Of a stretch of DNA of 64,000 bases, positions 50,620 to 61,428 are shown one piece after another. The notes under the pieces are model-generated. The model saw nothing but the letters and a program-made list of their open reading frames with translations. It did not search any database and was not told the origin of the DNA. Each line of letters starts with the position of its first letter. Positions within the stretch are counted from its first letter, which is position 1. The stretch comes from Pseudomonas sp. IB20 (GTDB lineage Bacteria; Pseudomonadota; Gammaproteobacteria; Pseudomonadales; Pseudomonadaceae), in the NCBI RefSeq assembly GCF_009707325.1, contig NZ_CP046103.1, positions 744,001 to 808,000 of the forward strand, given 5' to 3'. The position numbers and the translations under genes are program-made.

Positions 50620-51579
50620 TCAGATCGCATTACGCAGGCTGAGGTTTTCCGGGTGCGGCTGCAGGTAGGCCTGCTGCGCAATGTAGCGATCAGGGTGTTG
50701 GCGAAAGTGGTGTTTGAGCAGGGTCAGCGGCACCACCAACGGCACGATGCCGCTGCGGTATTGGCTGATGACGGTTTGCATTTCCTGCTTGTCGTCAGCG
50801 CTGATGGCCTGCTTGAGGTAGCCGCTGATGTGTTGCAGCACATTGGTATGGGTGCCACGGGTGGCGCACTTTTTCAGGCCGGTCATCAGCTCGCTGAAAT
50901 AGTTGGCGGCTAGCGCGTCCAGATCAGTGGCCTTGCCCATGCTGCCGAGAAGGTGGCCGAGGCTTTTGTAATGCACCGGGCTGTGGGCCATCAGCAAGTA
51001 TTTGTAGCGTGAGTGAAAGGCCAACAGGCGGTGGCGGGTCAGGCCCTCAGCCAGCAGTTGCTGCCAGCTGGCGTAGACGAAGACCCGGGTCAGGAAGTTT
51101 TCCCGTAACACTGGGTCATTCAGTCGGCCGTCTTCTTCCACCGGCAGGTTGGGGTGGCGCGCGCAAAACGCCTGGGCGTAAATGCCACGCCCGCCGCCGT
51201 CGACGGGCGTGCCGTTGTCGCGGTAAACCTTGACCCGCTCCAGGCCGCACGACGGCGATTTCTGCATGAAGATGTAACCACACAGGTCAGTGTGTTCCTG
51301 GGCCATCTGCTGGCCGTAATCGTCCAGCGGCTGGGTGACATTCAGCTCACGGCGCACCGTGCCGACGGCCTGCGGCCGGGCCGGGTCGCCTACCAGGCGA
51401 ATCGGTTCGCGGGGGATGCCCAGGCCGATCGCGACTTCGGGGCACAGCGGCACAAAGTCGAAGTAGTCGGCGAGGGTTTGGCTGCACAGCAGGGATTGTT
51501 TGTGTCCGCCGTTAAAGCGCACGTTCTCGCCCAGCAAGCAGGCGCTGATGGCAATCTTTGGTTTGACGGTGCTGGACAT
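50620..51579 (-). CDS. DUF523 + DUF1722 (YbgA-like) protein
   Basis: A 319-residue two-domain protein. The N-terminal DUF523 (ISACLLGENVRFNGGHKQSL, CPEVAIGLGIPREPIRL, FMQKSPSCGLERVKVY) has conserved cysteines. The C-terminal DUF1722 (FHSRYKYLLMAHSPVHYKSL, HTNVLQHISGYLKQ) resembles YbgA, encoded next to photolyase in E. coli. It is the first gene of the operon. Function unknown; constant linkage to photolyase suggests a part in light or UV response. Confidence 0.9.
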   Translation of the reverse strand: MSSTVKPKIAISACLLGENVRFNGGHKQSLLCSQTLADYFDFVPLCPEVAIGLGIPREPIRLVGDPARPQAVGTVRRELNVTQPLDDYGQQMAQEHTDLCGYIFMQKSPSCGLERVKVYRDNGTPVDGGGRGIYAQAFCARHPNLPVEEDGRLNDPVLRENFLTRVFVYASWQQLLAEGLTRHRLLAFHSRYKYLLMAHSPVHYKSLGHLLGSMGKATDLDALAANYFSELMTGLKKCATRGTHTNVLQHISGYLKQAISADDKQEMQTVISQYRSGIVPLVVPLTLLKHHFRQHPDRYIAQQAYLQPHPENLSLRNAI

Positions 51580-51601
51580 GGCCGAACCTCTGCATAATTC
51601 C

Positions 51602-51625
51602 TGTACACGCTATAAAACTTGTACA
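51602..51625. promoter_or_regulatory. TGTACA-N12-TGTACA box 1
   Basis: TGTACA at 51602-51607 and 51620-51625, 12 bp apart, 23 bp upstream of the DUF523 gene start. It fits the recalled PplR/LitR operator T(G/A)TACA-N12-TGTA(C/T)A. Confidence 0.7.
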
Positions 51626-51635
51626 ACGAAATCTC

Positions 51636-51663
51636 ATCATAGATTCGAAGCTGTACAAGTCAA
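51636..51663 (-). promoter_or_regulatory. Sigma-70-type promoter of the photolyase operon
   Basis: On the minus strand TTGACT (51658-51663), a 16-bp spacer and TATGAT (51636-51641). The -35 falls inside the spacer of box 2 and box 1 lies just downstream of the -10, so a repressor on both boxes would bracket the promoter. Confidence 0.65.
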
Positions 51664-51675
51664 ATAGTTTGTATA
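51652..51675. promoter_or_regulatory. TGTACA-N12-TGTATA box 2
   Basis: TGTACA at 51652-51657 and TGTATA at 51670-51675, again 12 bp apart and exactly 50 bp from box 1 (about five helical turns). Confidence 0.7.
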
Positions 51676-51691
51676 AGTATTTTCGGCTGAG

Positions 51692-52920
<1,229 letters not shown>

Positions 52921-52939
52921 CTACGCCGACACCAATAGC

Positions 52940-52963
52940 TGTACAATATTGTTTTTTGGTATA
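52940..52963. promoter_or_regulatory. TGTACA-N12-GGTATA box 3
   Basis: TGTACA at 52940-52945 and GGTATA at 52958-52963, one mismatch from the TGTATA half of box 2, with the same 12-bp spacing. It lies between the FAD oxidoreductase gene and the divergent epimerase gene, and could control either or both. Confidence 0.55.
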
Positions 52964-53102
52964 AGTTTTGGCGTACCTGTTCTTACGGCGTGGCCTATGG
53001 TTAAAGCGTGGGCTTAAACCAAAAGCCGCGCCGTACTACAAATGATCCCTGCTTATAAAATAGACCAGTGATCGGCGGCGAACGTTACATGAGGAGTGTT
53101 CC

Positions 53103-54002
53103 ATGCACATTTTGCTGACCGGCGGTACAGGCTTGATCGGTCGTCAGCTCTGCCAACGTTGGCTTGCCCAAGGGCATCGCCTGACCGTGTGGAGCCGCGA
53201 ACCGGACACCGTCGCCAATTGGTGCGGCCCTGAGGTGTTGGGTGTCGGCCGCTTGCAAGACGTAATCGGCAACGTGGATGCGGTGGTCAACCTGGCCGGT
53301 GCACCCATCGCCGATCACCCGTGGACCAAAAAGCGCAAGGCGTTACTGTGGAGCAGCCGCATCAGCCTCACCGAAACCCTGCTGGCGTGGATGGACGGGC
53401 TGGCGCAAAAACCGGCGGTACTGATTTCAGGTTCGGCGGTGGGCTGGTACGGCGACGGTGGCGAACGTGAATTGACCGAGGCCAGCGGCCCGGTGCAGGA
53501 CGACTTCCCCAGCCAGTTGTGTATCGCCTGGGAAGAAACCGCCCTGCGCGCCGAAGCCATGGGCATCCGCGTGGTGCTGGTGCGCACCGGCCTGGTGTTG
53601 GCGGCGCAGGGCGGCTTTTTGTCGCGGCTGCTGCTGCCGTTCAAACTGGCGCTGGGCGGGCCTATCGGCAATGGTCGGCAGTGGATGCCGTGGGTGCATA
53701 TCAAAGATCAAATCGCCCTGATTGATTTTCTTCTGCACAAGGAGGATGCCAGCGGTCCTTATAATGCCTGCGCGCCACACCCGGTGCGTAACCGCGAGTT
53801 TGCCAAGACCTTGGGCCGGGTGCTGCACCGCCCTGCGTTCATGCCGATGCCGGCATTGGCCTTGAAGGTCTTGCTGGGCGAATTGTCCGGGTTGTTGCTG
53901 GGCGGGCAGAGGGCCGTTCCCGAACGGCTGCTGGCTGCCGGTTTCACTTTTCAGTTCACTGAGTTGCATGCGGCCCTGGAAGACTTGTCCAGCCGCCTCT
54001 AG
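53103..54002 (+). CDS. TIGR01777-family NAD-dependent epimerase/dehydratase-like protein (YfcH type)
   Basis: A 299-residue atypical SDR with [59 protein letters not shown] and the C-terminal DUF1731 region ([20 protein letters not shown]). Members are poorly characterised. GAGGAG precedes the ATG. It precedes hemH by 14 bp and is likely co-transcribed. Confidence 0.9.
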   Translation: MHILLTGGTGLIGRQLCQRWLAQGHRLTVWSREPDTVANWCGPEVLGVGRLQDVIGNVDAVVNLAGAPIADHPWTKKRKALLWSSRISLTETLLAWMDGLAQKPAVLISGSAVGWYGDGGERELTEASGPVQDDFPSQLCIAWEETALRAEAMGIRVVLVRTGLVLAAQGGFLSRLLLPFKLALGGPIGNGRQWMPWVHIKDQIALIDFLLHKEDASGPYNACAPHPVRNREFAKTLGRVLHRPAFMPMPALALKVLLGELSGLLLGGQRAVPERLLAAGFTFQFTELHAALEDLSSRL

Positions 54003-54016
54003 CCATAGGATGTTGC

Positions 54017-55042
54017 ATGACGGATCACGCGTTGTTACTGGTCAACCTGGGTTCACCGGCGTCCACTTCGGTGGCCGATGTGCGCAGCTACCTCAATCAG
54101 TTCCTGATGGACCCTTACGTGATCGACCTGCCGTGGCCGGTGCGGCGTTTGCTGGTGTCGCTGATCCTGATCAAGCGCCCCGAGCAGTCGGCGCATGCCT
54201 ACGCGTCGATCTGGTGGGACGAGGGCTCGCCGCTTGTAGTCCTGAGCCGCCGGCTGCAACAGCAAATGACCGCGCAATGGACTCAGGGCCCGGTGGAGCT
54301 GGCGATGCGTTATGGCGAGCCATCGCTTGAAACGACGTTGACGCGCCTCGCGGCCCAGGGCATTGAGAAAGTCACCCTGGCGCCGTTGTACCCGCAATTT
54401 GCCGACAGCACCGTGACCACGGTGATTGAAGAAGCCAGGCGCGTGGTGCGTGAGAAAAATCTCAAGGTGCAGTTCTCGATCCTGCAACCTTTCTACGATC
54501 AGCCGGAATACCTCGATGCGCTGGTCGCGAGCGCCCGGCCGTACGTAGAACAGGATTACGATCATTTACTGCTGAGTTTTCACGGCTTGCCTGAGCGCCA
54601 TCTGAAAAAGCTCGACCCTACCGGCGGGCATTGTTTCAAGGATGCCGACTGCTGCCAGAACGCCTCGCCTGAGGTGCTTGCTACCTGTTATCGCGCCCAA
54701 TGCTTCAGCGTTGCACGGAACTTTGCCGCGCGCATGGGCTTGCCGGAGGGCAAGTGGTCGGTGGCGTTCCAATCGCGCCTGGGCCGGGCGAAGTGGATCG
54801 AACCCTACACCGAAGCCCGCCTTGAGGCGTTGGCCCAGCAAGGCGTGAAAACGCTGCTGGTGATGTGCCCGGCGTTTGTCGCGGACTGCATTGAGACGCT
54901 GGAAGAGATTGGTGACCGCGGGTTGGAGCAGTTCCGCGAAGCGGGTGGCGAGGAGTTGGTGTTGGTGCCGTGCTTGAATGATGACCCGCAGTGGGCGGCG
55001 GCGCTGAACACCTTGTGCGAACGGGCGCCGTTGGCACTCTAG
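54017..55042 (+). CDS. hemH: Ferrochelatase
   Basis: A 341-residue enzyme that inserts ferrous iron into protoporphyrin IX. Visible are [20 protein letters not shown], the catalytic His in [17 protein letters not shown], and the C-terminal [14 protein letters not shown] with the conserved Glu. The cysteine-rich stretch [14 protein letters not shown] and later Cys residues might hold a cluster or be structural. AGGA lies before the ATG. Confidence 0.96.
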   Translation: MTDHALLLVNLGSPASTSVADVRSYLNQFLMDPYVIDLPWPVRRLLVSLILIKRPEQSAHAYASIWWDEGSPLVVLSRRLQQQMTAQWTQGPVELAMRYGEPSLETTLTRLAAQGIEKVTLAPLYPQFADSTVTTVIEEARRVVREKNLKVQFSILQPFYDQPEYLDALVASARPYVEQDYDHLLLSFHGLPERHLKKLDPTGGHCFKDADCCQNASPEVLATCYRAQCFSVARNFAARMGLPEGKWSVAFQSRLGRAKWIEPYTEARLEALAQQGVKTLLVMCPAFVADCIETLEEIGDRGLEQFREAGGEELVLVPCLNDDPQWAAALNTLCERAPLAL

Positions 55043-55063
55043 CGCAGCCGAGTGAGGACTAAA

Positions 55064-55344
55064 TGTGGGAGCGGGCTTGCTCGCGAAGGCAGTGTGTCAG
55101 CAGCGCAATCCCCTGTGGGAGCGGCGGTGCGACGATTCGACTTGCCCGCGAAAGCGGTGGGTCAGTCAACATCCATGTTTGCTGGGCCGACGTCATCGCG
55201 GGCAAGCCCGCTCCCACATTTAATTTTCGCTGCTTTGGGCATTGCGTTCGCTTAACTGAACGGCATTAGGGCTTGCCCGCGATGCAGGCACCGCGATCGA
55301 TCAAACAGTCCGCGGTGATGCTATCGCAGGCAAGCCAGCTCCCC
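55064..55344. repeat. Cluster of several REP elements
   Basis: The 308-bp gap between hemH and the DUF4198 gene is filled by TGTGGGAGCGGG-type arms: forward at 55064-55086 and 55114-55124, partial inverse at about 55140-55155, inverse at 55196-55218, then a second variant with AGGGCTTGCCCGCGATG at about 55267 and ATCGCAGGCAAGCCAGCTCC at 55323-55344. No ORF of interest. Confidence 0.8.
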
Positions 55345-55350
55345 ACTGTG

Positions 55351-56067
55351 TTATTCGTGATGCGGTTCACCGAGGAACGTCAGCGAAGTGAACAACCCGC
55401 GCGTTGCCACATCAGCATCTTTTAGCGGCAGCTCCACCTGCGCCGTAATCACATTCAACCCTTCATTACGCACCAGCACCTCGGCTCGGCCATCCTTGTC
55501 GGTCTCGGTGCTCAAGGTGTTCGGCGCATTGCGATAATCGCCCACCAACTTGATCCCCGCCGCCGGCTTGCCATCCAGCAGCACCCGCACCGGCAGTGAC
55601 CTGCCCGGTCCTACGGTCAGCGGATCAACTTCCGGCAGGATCAGCAGCTTGATCTGATCCAGCTTCGGCAATTTCGCCCCCGGCTGGTAAATCGCCAGGC
55701 TGTATTTGAAGGTTTGGGTCGACTCAATCGCGCCAGGCACTTGGCTACGGCCCTGGTTGATCCACTTCTTGTCCGGCGTCTGCGACCACATCCCGTTATC
55801 CAACGCCACGGCTAAAACGGCGGGCGATTTGAGCGGCTTGAGGCGTGCGTGGTCGGCGAGGCGCTCCACGGTGACCGGGATCATCTTGCCGCTGGCGTCA
55901 TACGCCCAGGCACCGCTGATTTTCTGTGCCTTGAAGGCATTGTCTTCGGCGCCGTGGCCGTAGATCACTTCGATATTGCCGCGCCGTTGTTCGGTCCACA
56001 GGCCGTGGGCCGAGACTTGGCTGGCAAACAGCAGGCCGATCACGGCCAAGGATTTGAAGGCTTGCAT
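55351..56067 (-). CDS. DUF4198 periplasmic protein
   Basis: A 238-residue exported protein: signal peptide (cleavage after QVSA), then HGLWTEQRRGNIEVIYGHGA typical of DUF4198, and a carboxypeptidase-regulatory-like beta domain (NTLSTETDKDGRAEVLVRN). DUF4198 proteins often accompany TonB receptors or metal uptake. It follows a TonB-receptor gene by 12 bp and ends with a His-rich GEPHHE tail, compatible with metal binding (inference). Confidence 0.83.
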   Translation of the reverse strand: MQAFKSLAVIGLLFASQVSAHGLWTEQRRGNIEVIYGHGAEDNAFKAQKISGAWAYDASGKMIPVTVERLADHARLKPLKSPAVLAVALDNGMWSQTPDKKWINQGRSQVPGAIESTQTFKYSLAIYQPGAKLPKLDQIKLLILPEVDPLTVGPGRSLPVRVLLDGKPAAGIKLVGDYRNAPNTLSTETDKDGRAEVLVRNEGLNVITAQVELPLKDADVATRGLFTSLTFLGEPHHE

Positions 56068-56079
56068 GGGGGCGTCCTT

Positions 56080-58179
56080 TTACAGGTTGAGGGTCAGGCT
56101 GACGGTGAAGTTGCGCGGCTCGCCGGGCGTGACCCAGTAGTTGCTGTAGGAGCGCTCGTAGTACTTTTCGTCGAATAGGTTGTTGAGGTTCAGGCCCACG
56201 GTGACGTTGTCGCTGGCCTTGTAATGCGCCAGCAGGTCGACGGTGTGGTAGGCGGGCAGTTCGAACTGGCTGCCGGCTTCGCCGGAGCGATCACCGACGT
56301 AGGTGAACGCCGCGCCGAGGTCCGAGCCGCGTAGCGCGCCATCCTGGAATTCATACACGCCCAGCAGGCTGCCGCTGCGCTTGGCCACGCCGAGAATCCG
56401 GCTGCCGGTGGGGATGGCTTTGTCGCCCTTGGTCACTTCGGCGTCGATGTAGGCGAAGGCGCCGATGACCCTTACCGCGTCAGTCACTTGCCCGCTCAGT
56501 TGCAGGTCAAAGCCCTGGCTGCGCGCCTTGCCTATGGCGCGGCTGTTGTTGATGGTGGCCGGGTCCAAGGCCAGGACATTTTCCTTTTCGATATGGAAGG
56601 CGGCGAGGGTGGTGCTCAGGCGGTCGTCGAACAGCTCGCTCTTGATCCCCACTTCATACCCCACGCCTTCTTCCGGCGTGAAGGATTTGCCGCCGGCGTC
56701 CAAGCCGTTGTTGGGTTTGAACGAGGTTGACGCGTTGGCGAACACACCGACTTGCGGCGTGAGTTGGTAGAGCAAACCGGCGCGTTGGGTGAGGGCGTCG
56801 TGGGTTTGCCGGCTCTTGGCGTGGTTGCGGGTGAAGTCGACGGTGCTTTGCTCGACGTGTTCGAAGCGCGCACCGAGCATGCCGCGCAGGCGGTCGGTGA
56901 AGACGATCTGGTCTTGCAGGTTCAGCGCCTGGCTTTTCGTCTGTTCGAAGGCGTTGGTGCCGGTGCGTGCGCCATTGGGTTTGGTCTGGCCGTAGATCGG
57001 TTTATAGATGTCGATGGGGTAGAGGCTGCCGGCAATCGCCGACACGCGCTCCTTCTTGCGGTAGTCCTCGTATTCGCTGCCGATCAACAGTTCGTGCTGC
57101 CAGCTGCCAATGTCGAACAGGCCGCGCAGTTCCAGCTGGGTGATGCTGTCGTGCCAACCGGTGGAGCGTTCGCGGTAGCGGCGGTTGACGGTATGGCCGT
57201 CGGCATTCAGCGCACGACTTTCCGAGGCGTCACCCCACAGGCTGCCTTGTTTGTAGTGGCTGGCCAGGCGCAGTTTCCAGGCGTCATTAAGGTGATGCTC
57301 CAACGCGGCCTGGATGCGGTTGTTGTGGTTGCGGATATTGCCGTCGTTGGGCTCGCCGAGGAAGGTGGAGCGGGACATGCCATGGTTGGCGACGATGCCT
57401 CGGTCGAAGGTGGAGCTGTGGCGCACGAACTCGCTTTCTACGAGAAGGCTGGTGTCCGGGTCCAAATGCCAGCTGAACGACGGCGCGACGAATACACGCT
57501 TGGCGTCGACGTGATCACGGAAGCTGTGGTTGTCTTCCACCGCCAGGTTCACGCGCGACAGTAGGCGGCCTTCGCTGTCCAGCGGGGTGTTCACATCCAG
57601 CGCGGTGCGATAGCGGTCCCAACTGCCGGCACTGGTTTGCACGGTGGTGAAGGCTTGCGGCTGGGGTTTTTTGGTGACGATATTCACCGTGCCGCCGGGG
57701 TCGCCGCGCCCGTAAAGGCTGGCAGCGGGGCCTTTGAGCACTTCAATGCGCTCGATGTTGGCCGCGTCCGGCGTGCTCGGGTAGCCACGGTTGGCGCTGA
57801 AACCGTCCTGGTAGAACTCCGATGTGGTGAAGCCGCGCACGCTGTATTCGTAAAGCGTCAGGCCGCCGAAGTTGTTCTGCTTGGACACGCCGCCGGCAAA
57901 CTCCAGGGCGCGTTCCACGCTGGTGCTGCCCAGGTCTTTGAGCACCGTGGCGGGAATCACGCTGATTGATTGTGGGATGTCGCGCAGTGCGGTGTCCGTC
58001 TTGGTGGCGCTGGCGGAACGGGTGGCGCGATAACCTGTGACCGGGTCGGTGGCGGATTCATAGGCGTCGCTGGTGACGTTGATAGTGTCCAGTTCTACAG
58101 TGTCGTCGTCGGCGTAGGCGGGGTCGAGCAGCAAACCCAAGGCCAGGCCAGCCACGGGGGCGAATCTTCGAGACGGCAT
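56080..58179 (-). CDS. TonB-dependent siderophore receptor
   Basis: A 699-residue outer-membrane receptor. Signal peptide (LALGLLLDPAYA), TonB-box-like start (DTINVTSD), plug domain (DTALRDIPQSISVIPATVLK, VEVLKGPAASLYGRGDPGGT) and a 22-strand barrel ending FTVSLTLNL with terminal aromatic/Leu. Most like ferric-siderophore receptors; the ligand is unknown. The ATG 58179 gives a normal signal; a TTG at 58194 is less likely. An AT-rich stretch upstream (58200-58250) containing ATGACCGATGAGAATGAAT may include a Fur site. Forms an operon with the DUF4198 gene. Confidence 0.9.
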   Translation of the reverse strand: MPSRRFAPVAGLALGLLLDPAYADDDTVELDTINVTSDAYESATDPVTGYRATRSASATKTDTALRDIPQSISVIPATVLKDLGSTSVERALEFAGGVSKQNNFGGLTLYEYSVRGFTTSEFYQDGFSANRGYPSTPDAANIERIEVLKGPAASLYGRGDPGGTVNIVTKKPQPQAFTTVQTSAGSWDRYRTALDVNTPLDSEGRLLSRVNLAVEDNHSFRDHVDAKRVFVAPSFSWHLDPDTSLLVESEFVRHSSTFDRGIVANHGMSRSTFLGEPNDGNIRNHNNRIQAALEHHLNDAWKLRLASHYKQGSLWGDASESRALNADGHTVNRRYRERSTGWHDSITQLELRGLFDIGSWQHELLIGSEYEDYRKKERVSAIAGSLYPIDIYKPIYGQTKPNGARTGTNAFEQTKSQALNLQDQIVFTDRLRGMLGARFEHVEQSTVDFTRNHAKSRQTHDALTQRAGLLYQLTPQVGVFANASTSFKPNNGLDAGGKSFTPEEGVGYEVGIKSELFDDRLSTTLAAFHIEKENVLALDPATINNSRAIGKARSQGFDLQLSGQVTDAVRVIGAFAYIDAEVTKGDKAIPTGSRILGVAKRSGSLLGVYEFQDGALRGSDLGAAFTYVGDRSGEAGSQFELPAYHTVDLLAHYKASDNVTVGLNLNNLFDEKYYERSYSNYWVTPGEPRNFTVSLTLNL

Positions 58180-58259
58180 GATAGAGCGTTCCAATAGCGA
58201 TATTGAAACAATATAACATGACCGATGAGAATGAATTTCTTTTGAAATATTAGGTAACA

Positions 58260-58279
58260 GGAGCCCGCGAACGGGCTCC
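58260..58279 (-). terminator. Hairpin after algW
   Basis: Perfect stem GGAGCCCG / CGGGCTCC with a CGAA tetraloop, 9 bp past the algW stop. Only a weak T tract follows on the minus strand. Confidence 0.6.
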
Positions 58280-58287
58280 CGCAGCTG

Positions 58288-59442
<1,155 letters not shown>

Positions 59443-59544
59443 CAAGTAAGTCCTGACAGGTTGCAGGGGGCGGGAGAGCGCCCATAATGTCGCGCATTAT
59501 ACGAGGCTGCGAGCGCCTCGGAACGGGATATTTAGGAGTCTTTT

Positions 59545-60303
59545 ATGGCCGTCCCCCTTACCACCCTCGTCGAGGAAGCGGACCGCTACCTTGGCAGTGC
59601 AAAAATTGCCGATTATTGCCCCAATGGCCTGCAGGTCGAGGGCCGCCCGCAGGTGATGCGCATCGTCAGCGGCGTGACCGCAAGCCAAGCCCTGCTGGAT
59701 GCCGCCGTCGAAGCCCAAGCTGATTTGGTGCTGGTGCACCACGGTTATTTCTGGAAGGGCGAAAACCCGTGCATCACCGGCATGAAGCAGCGCCGCCTGA
59801 AAACCCTGCTCAAGCATGACATCAGTTTATTGGCCTACCACCTGCCGCTGGATCTGCATCCGGACGTGGGCAACAACGTGCAACTTGCCCGTCAGCTGGA
59901 CATCACTGTCGAGGGCCCGCTGGACCCGAGCAATCCGAAAATCGTCGGGCTGGTCGGTTCTCTCGCCGAGCCATTGTCGCCCCGCGACTTCGCGCGTCGT
60001 GTGCAGGATGTGATGGGCCGTGAGCCGCTGTTGATCGAAGGCAGCGAGATGATCCGCCGCGTCGGCTGGTGCACCGGTGGTGGCCAGGGCTATATCGACC
60101 AGGCGATTGCCGCCGGTGTCGACCTGTACCTGAGCGGTGAAGCCTCCGAGCAAACCTTCCACTGTGCGCGGGAAAACGACATCAGCTTTATTGCTGCCGG
60201 GCATCACGCCACTGAGCGCTACGGCGTCCAAGCGCTGGGCGATTACCTGGCTCGGCGGTTTGCCCTGGAGCATTTGTTCATCGATTGCCCGAACCCGATC
60301 TAA
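59545..60303 (+). CDS. NIF3/YbgI family metal-binding protein
   Basis: A 252-residue protein of the Nif3-like dinuclear-metal family. Motifs IADYCPNGLQVEG, LVLVHHGYFWKGENP with metal ligands, SLLAYHLPLDLHPDVGNN and the C-terminal FIAAGHHATERYGVQALG. It has been described as GTP cyclohydrolase 1 type 2 by annotation transfer only. Divergent from algW, with AGGAG before the ATG. Confidence 0.92.
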   Translation: MAVPLTTLVEEADRYLGSAKIADYCPNGLQVEGRPQVMRIVSGVTASQALLDAAVEAQADLVLVHHGYFWKGENPCITGMKQRRLKTLLKHDISLLAYHLPLDLHPDVGNNVQLARQLDITVEGPLDPSNPKIVGLVGSLAEPLSPRDFARRVQDVMGREPLLIEGSEMIRRVGWCTGGGQGYIDQAIAAGVDLYLSGEASEQTFHCARENDISFIAAGHHATERYGVQALGDYLARRFALEHLFIDCPNPI

Positions 60304-60501
60304 CCTCGGCGAGGGACAACAGGGAGCCGCTCCCACACAAACCCGCTCCCACATTCGACCGAGTTGGGCCAAACCTCGCGGCATATTCATATACCGTTTC
60401 GATCTAGCTGGCGCCCTGAATAGAAGTAGGCGCTGTGCTAGCATGCCCCGCTCGAACACGGCCCGCTGGCCGTCCATAAGATCGTTTTTCCGTGAGTAGC
60501 C

Positions 60502-61428
60502 ATGGTCGACAAACTGACGCATCTGAAACAGCTGGAGGCGGAAAGCATCCACATCATCCGCGAGGTCGCCGCCGAGTTCGACAACCCGGTGATGCTCTAC
60601 TCGATCGGTAAAGACTCCGCCGTGATGCTGCACCTGGCGCGCAAGGCTTTCTTCCCGGGCAAGCTGCCGTTCCCGGTGATGCACGTCGACACCCGCTGGA
60701 AATTCCAGGAGATGTACAAGTTTCGCGACAAAATGGTCGAAGAGCTTGGCCTGGACCTGATCACCCACGTCAACCCCGATGGTGTGGCGCAGGGCATCAA
60801 CCCGTTCACCCACGGCAGCGCCAAGCACACCGACATCATGAAAACCGAAGGCCTCAAGCAGGCCTTGGACAAGCATGGTTTCGACGCAGCGTTCGGCGGT
60901 GCCCGTCGTGATGAAGAGAAATCCCGCGCCAAAGAGCGCGTGTACTCATTCCGCGACAGCAAACACCGCTGGGACCCGAAGAACCAGCGCCCGGAGCTGT
61001 GGAACGTTTATAACGGCAACGTCAACAAGGGTGAGTCGATCCGCGTGTTCCCGCTGTCCAACTGGACCGAGCTGGACATCTGGCAGTACATCTACCTGGA
61101 AGGCATCCCGATTGTGCCGCTGTACTTCGCCGCCGAGCGCGACGTGATCGAGAAGAACGGCACATTGATCATGATCGACGACGACCGCATCCTCGAGCAC
61201 TTGTCCGACGAAGACAAAGCCCGAATCGTCAAAAAGAAAGTACGTTTCCGTACCCTTGGCTGCTACCCGTTGACGGGCGCGGTGGAGTCCGAAGCCGAAA
61301 CGCTGACGGACATCATTCAGGAAATGCTCCTGACGCGAACTTCCGAGCGCCAGGGCCGGGTCATCGATCACGATGGCGCAGGCTCGATGGAAGATAAAAA
61401 ACGTCAGGGTACTGAGCTTATGCAATGA
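60502..61428 (+). CDS. cysD: Sulfate adenylyltransferase subunit 2
   Basis: A 308-residue ATP-PP-loop subunit of ATP sulfurylase, which makes APS from sulphate. PP-loop [46 protein letters not shown] and the ending TEGSGSMEDKK-like [11 protein letters not shown] are visible. A 198-bp upstream gap holds partial REP arms (about 60320-60357) and the likely promoter. It overlaps cysNC by 4 bp. Confidence 0.96.
   Translation: MVDKLTHLKQLEAESIHIIREVAAEFDNPVMLYSIGKDSAVMLHLARKAFFPGKLPFPVMHVDTRWKFQEMYKFRDKMVEELGLDLITHVNPDGVAQGINPFTHGSAKHTDIMKTEGLKQALDKHGFDAAFGGARRDEEKSRAKERVYSFRDSKHRWDPKNQRPELWNVYNGNVNKGESIRVFPLSNWTELDIWQYIYLEGIPIVPLYFAAERDVIEKNGTLIMIDDDRILEHLSDEDKARIVKKKVRFRTLGCYPLTGAVESEAETLTDIIQEMLLTRTSERQGRVIDHDGAGSMEDKKRQGTELMQ

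Noticed and set aside
58179..58194. TTG start at 58194 for the TonB receptor
   Set aside because: The ATG at 58179 gives a normal signal peptide, and the five extra residues add nothing family-like.
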